Positions 6,765 to 7,584 of a stretch of 7,584 bases of DNA are shown piece after piece. This DNA comes from Acidiparvus fluvialis (GTDB taxonomy: Bacteria; Acidobacteriota; Holophagae; Holophagales; Holophagaceae). The notes beneath the pieces were generated by a model that was given only the letters and a program-made list of their open reading frames with translations, made no database searches and was not told the origin of the DNA. The DNA is taken from contig JBFSVS010000031.1 of NCBI GenBank assembly GCA_041263285.1, positions 1 through 7,584 of the forward strand, written 5' to 3'. Both the position numbers and the translations under genes were made by a program. Positions within the stretch are counted from its first letter, which is position 1, and every line of letters begins with the position of its first letter.

Positions 6765-7139
6765 ATGAAAAACATCACGACCCCCAACGCTCCAGCAGCG
6801 ATTGGTCCTTACTCCCAAGCGATTGTGACCGGCTCGCTGCTCTTTACGTCGGGGCAAATTGCTCTCGTCCCAGCGACCGGAGATTTCTTGAATGGTGATA
6901 TCACTGAACAAACTCAACAAGTTCTAAAAAACCTCGATGCCCTCCTTAAAGAAGTTGGGTCTTCTTGGGATCGTGTGATTAAAGTTAATGTTTTATTAAT
7001 TGATATGAAGGACTACGCTACTTTTAACCATCTTTACGAACAGCATCTCCAGGGTGCACGACCAGCCCGAACGACCTATGCTGCTGCAGCCCTCCCCAAG
7101 GGAGCTCGCGTAGAAATTGATCTTGTAGCCGAAGTGTAA
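6765..7139 (+). CDS. ridA: RidA family reactive-intermediate deaminase (YjgF/YER057c/UK114)
   Basis: This 124-residue protein is full length for the family. RidA is a trimeric cytoplasmic enzyme that hydrolyses enamine/imine intermediates such as 2-aminoacrylate, released by pyridoxal-phosphate enzymes, to keto acids and ammonia. Signatures are GPYSQA (residues 14-19), FTSGQI (27-32), NVLLIDMKDYATFN (75-88), and PARTTY followed by LPKGARVEID. The substrate-binding Arg is Arg102, and the conserved Glu is Glu117. These mark the active RidA subgroup rather than the inactive Rid relatives. It follows the SWIM gene by 15 bases on the same strand, so it is probably in the same transcript, with its own strong ribosome site. 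It ends 20 bases from the convergent gene on the other strand, with no clear hairpin between. Confidence 0.95.
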   Translation: MKNITTPNAPAAIGPYSQAIVTGSLLFTSGQIALVPATGDFLNGDITEQTQQVLKNLDALLKEVGSSWDRVIKVNVLLIDMKDYATFNHLYEQHLQGARPARTTYAAAALPKGARVEIDLVAEV

Positions 7140-7159
7140 TCCTCTTAATACCTTCCGCA

Positions 7160-7584
7160 TCAGTCTTCCTCGGTTTCGCCAATATCATCATCCACCTTGC
7201 TCCATCGGGCCTCTGCGTGGAATGAATCGTCTTTGAGTTTTTCTAGAAAATGGATCATGCGTTTTCCCCATGGCGATTGGGATGAAATCCCTGCCGGAAT
7301 GAAGGCCACAAGATCTTTGGGTACCTCTTCTAAGCAGAGTTGAGTCAGCGTTAAAGATTGCCTAAAATTTTCTCCTACGGGTAAAAGATTTACCGACAGG
7401 GTTTCTAAATGAGCGCATAATTCCTCGTCATCAGTTTGCTCTGCGGCATGCTGGATCGCTTCGGACGCTTTGATCCGTGCCTTCATTAATTTCAAGTGGA
7501 GAGCGGTCAGTATTTTCATTGAAGGCTTGTGTCGTAAGGCCTCATCCGTATCTTCTAGCAGTGGATGAAGCTTCTTAAATAAAA
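7160..7584 (-). CDS. Protein of unknown function, C-terminal part, cut by window edge
   Basis: The minus-strand frame ending with TGA at 7162-7160 stays open to the right edge, giving 140 visible residues. An internal ATG at 7519 gives a 119-residue product, but no ribosome site precedes it. The codons upstream read as plausible protein (LFKKLHPLLEDTDEALRHKPS), so the real start is most likely beyond the window. I do not recognise the family. The sequence is hydrophilic and mostly helix-favouring, with no membrane segment, signal peptide or zinc ligands visible. It has a basic stretch near KLMKARIK and a very acidic end (DDDIGETEED). It converges on ridA with a 20-base gap and is not part of that unit. 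Confidence 0.7.
   Translation of the reverse strand, partial: LFKKLHPLLEDTDEALRHKPSMKILTALHLKLMKARIKASEAIQHAAEQTDDEELCAHLETLSVNLLPVGENFRQSLTLTQLCLEEVPKDLVAFIPAGISSQSPWGKRMIHFLEKLKDDSFHAEARWSKVDDDIGETEED

Noticed and set aside
2629..7139. Defence island (DISARM-like or similar) built around the SNF2 gene
   Set aside because: No methyltransferase, nuclease, phospholipase or other defence partner is present, and flanking genes are core metabolism; a SNF2 motif set alone is not evidence for defence.
7140..7159. Bidirectional terminator between ridA and the convergent gene
   Set aside because: The 20-base gap has no inverted repeat or T-tract that would support a terminator.

Overview
The window is bacterial chromosomal DNA, densely coded, with roughly even base composition and mostly canonical Shine-Dalgarno sites. 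The sequence does not fix the phylum. The glycine decarboxylase P-protein is split into two genes (gcvPA/gcvPB). This occurs in Firmicutes, Thermus, Nitrospirae, Legionella/Coxiella relatives and others, and differs from the single long gcvP of E. coli and cyanobacteria.

Left third (minus strand): rpiB (ribose-5-phosphate isomerase B) is followed by a 227-base gap, then gcvPA and the start of gcvPB, which runs off the left edge. gcvPA and gcvPB overlap by ATGA and encode the two halves of the pyridoxal-phosphate glycine decarboxylase. The gap holds a possible rpiB terminator, an AT-rich promoter candidate, several small dyads and a doubtful 32-codon reading frame.

Centre and right (plus strand): diverging from rpiB across 68 bases is a tight three-gene unit. 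It comprises a 1048-residue SNF2-family ATPase with a HepA/DUF3670-type N-terminal region, a SWIM zinc-finger protein overlapping it by ATGA, and ridA 15 bases further on. The SNF2 and SWIM proteins are a recurrent bacterial pair with little known function, presumably acting together on DNA or nucleoprotein. The SWIM protein here also carries an AT-hook-like motif and a very basic tail, which strengthens the DNA-binding reading. RidA removes reactive enamines made by pyridoxal-phosphate enzymes and is metabolically closer to the gcv genes on the other strand than to its operon partners.

Right edge: a convergent minus-strand gene of unknown function. Its reading frame stays open to the window edge, so its true start lies outside.

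I saw no tRNA, rRNA, CRISPR array, insertion sequence or phage gene. The least understood content is the SNF2/SWIM pair. No clearly new system can be shown from this window alone.
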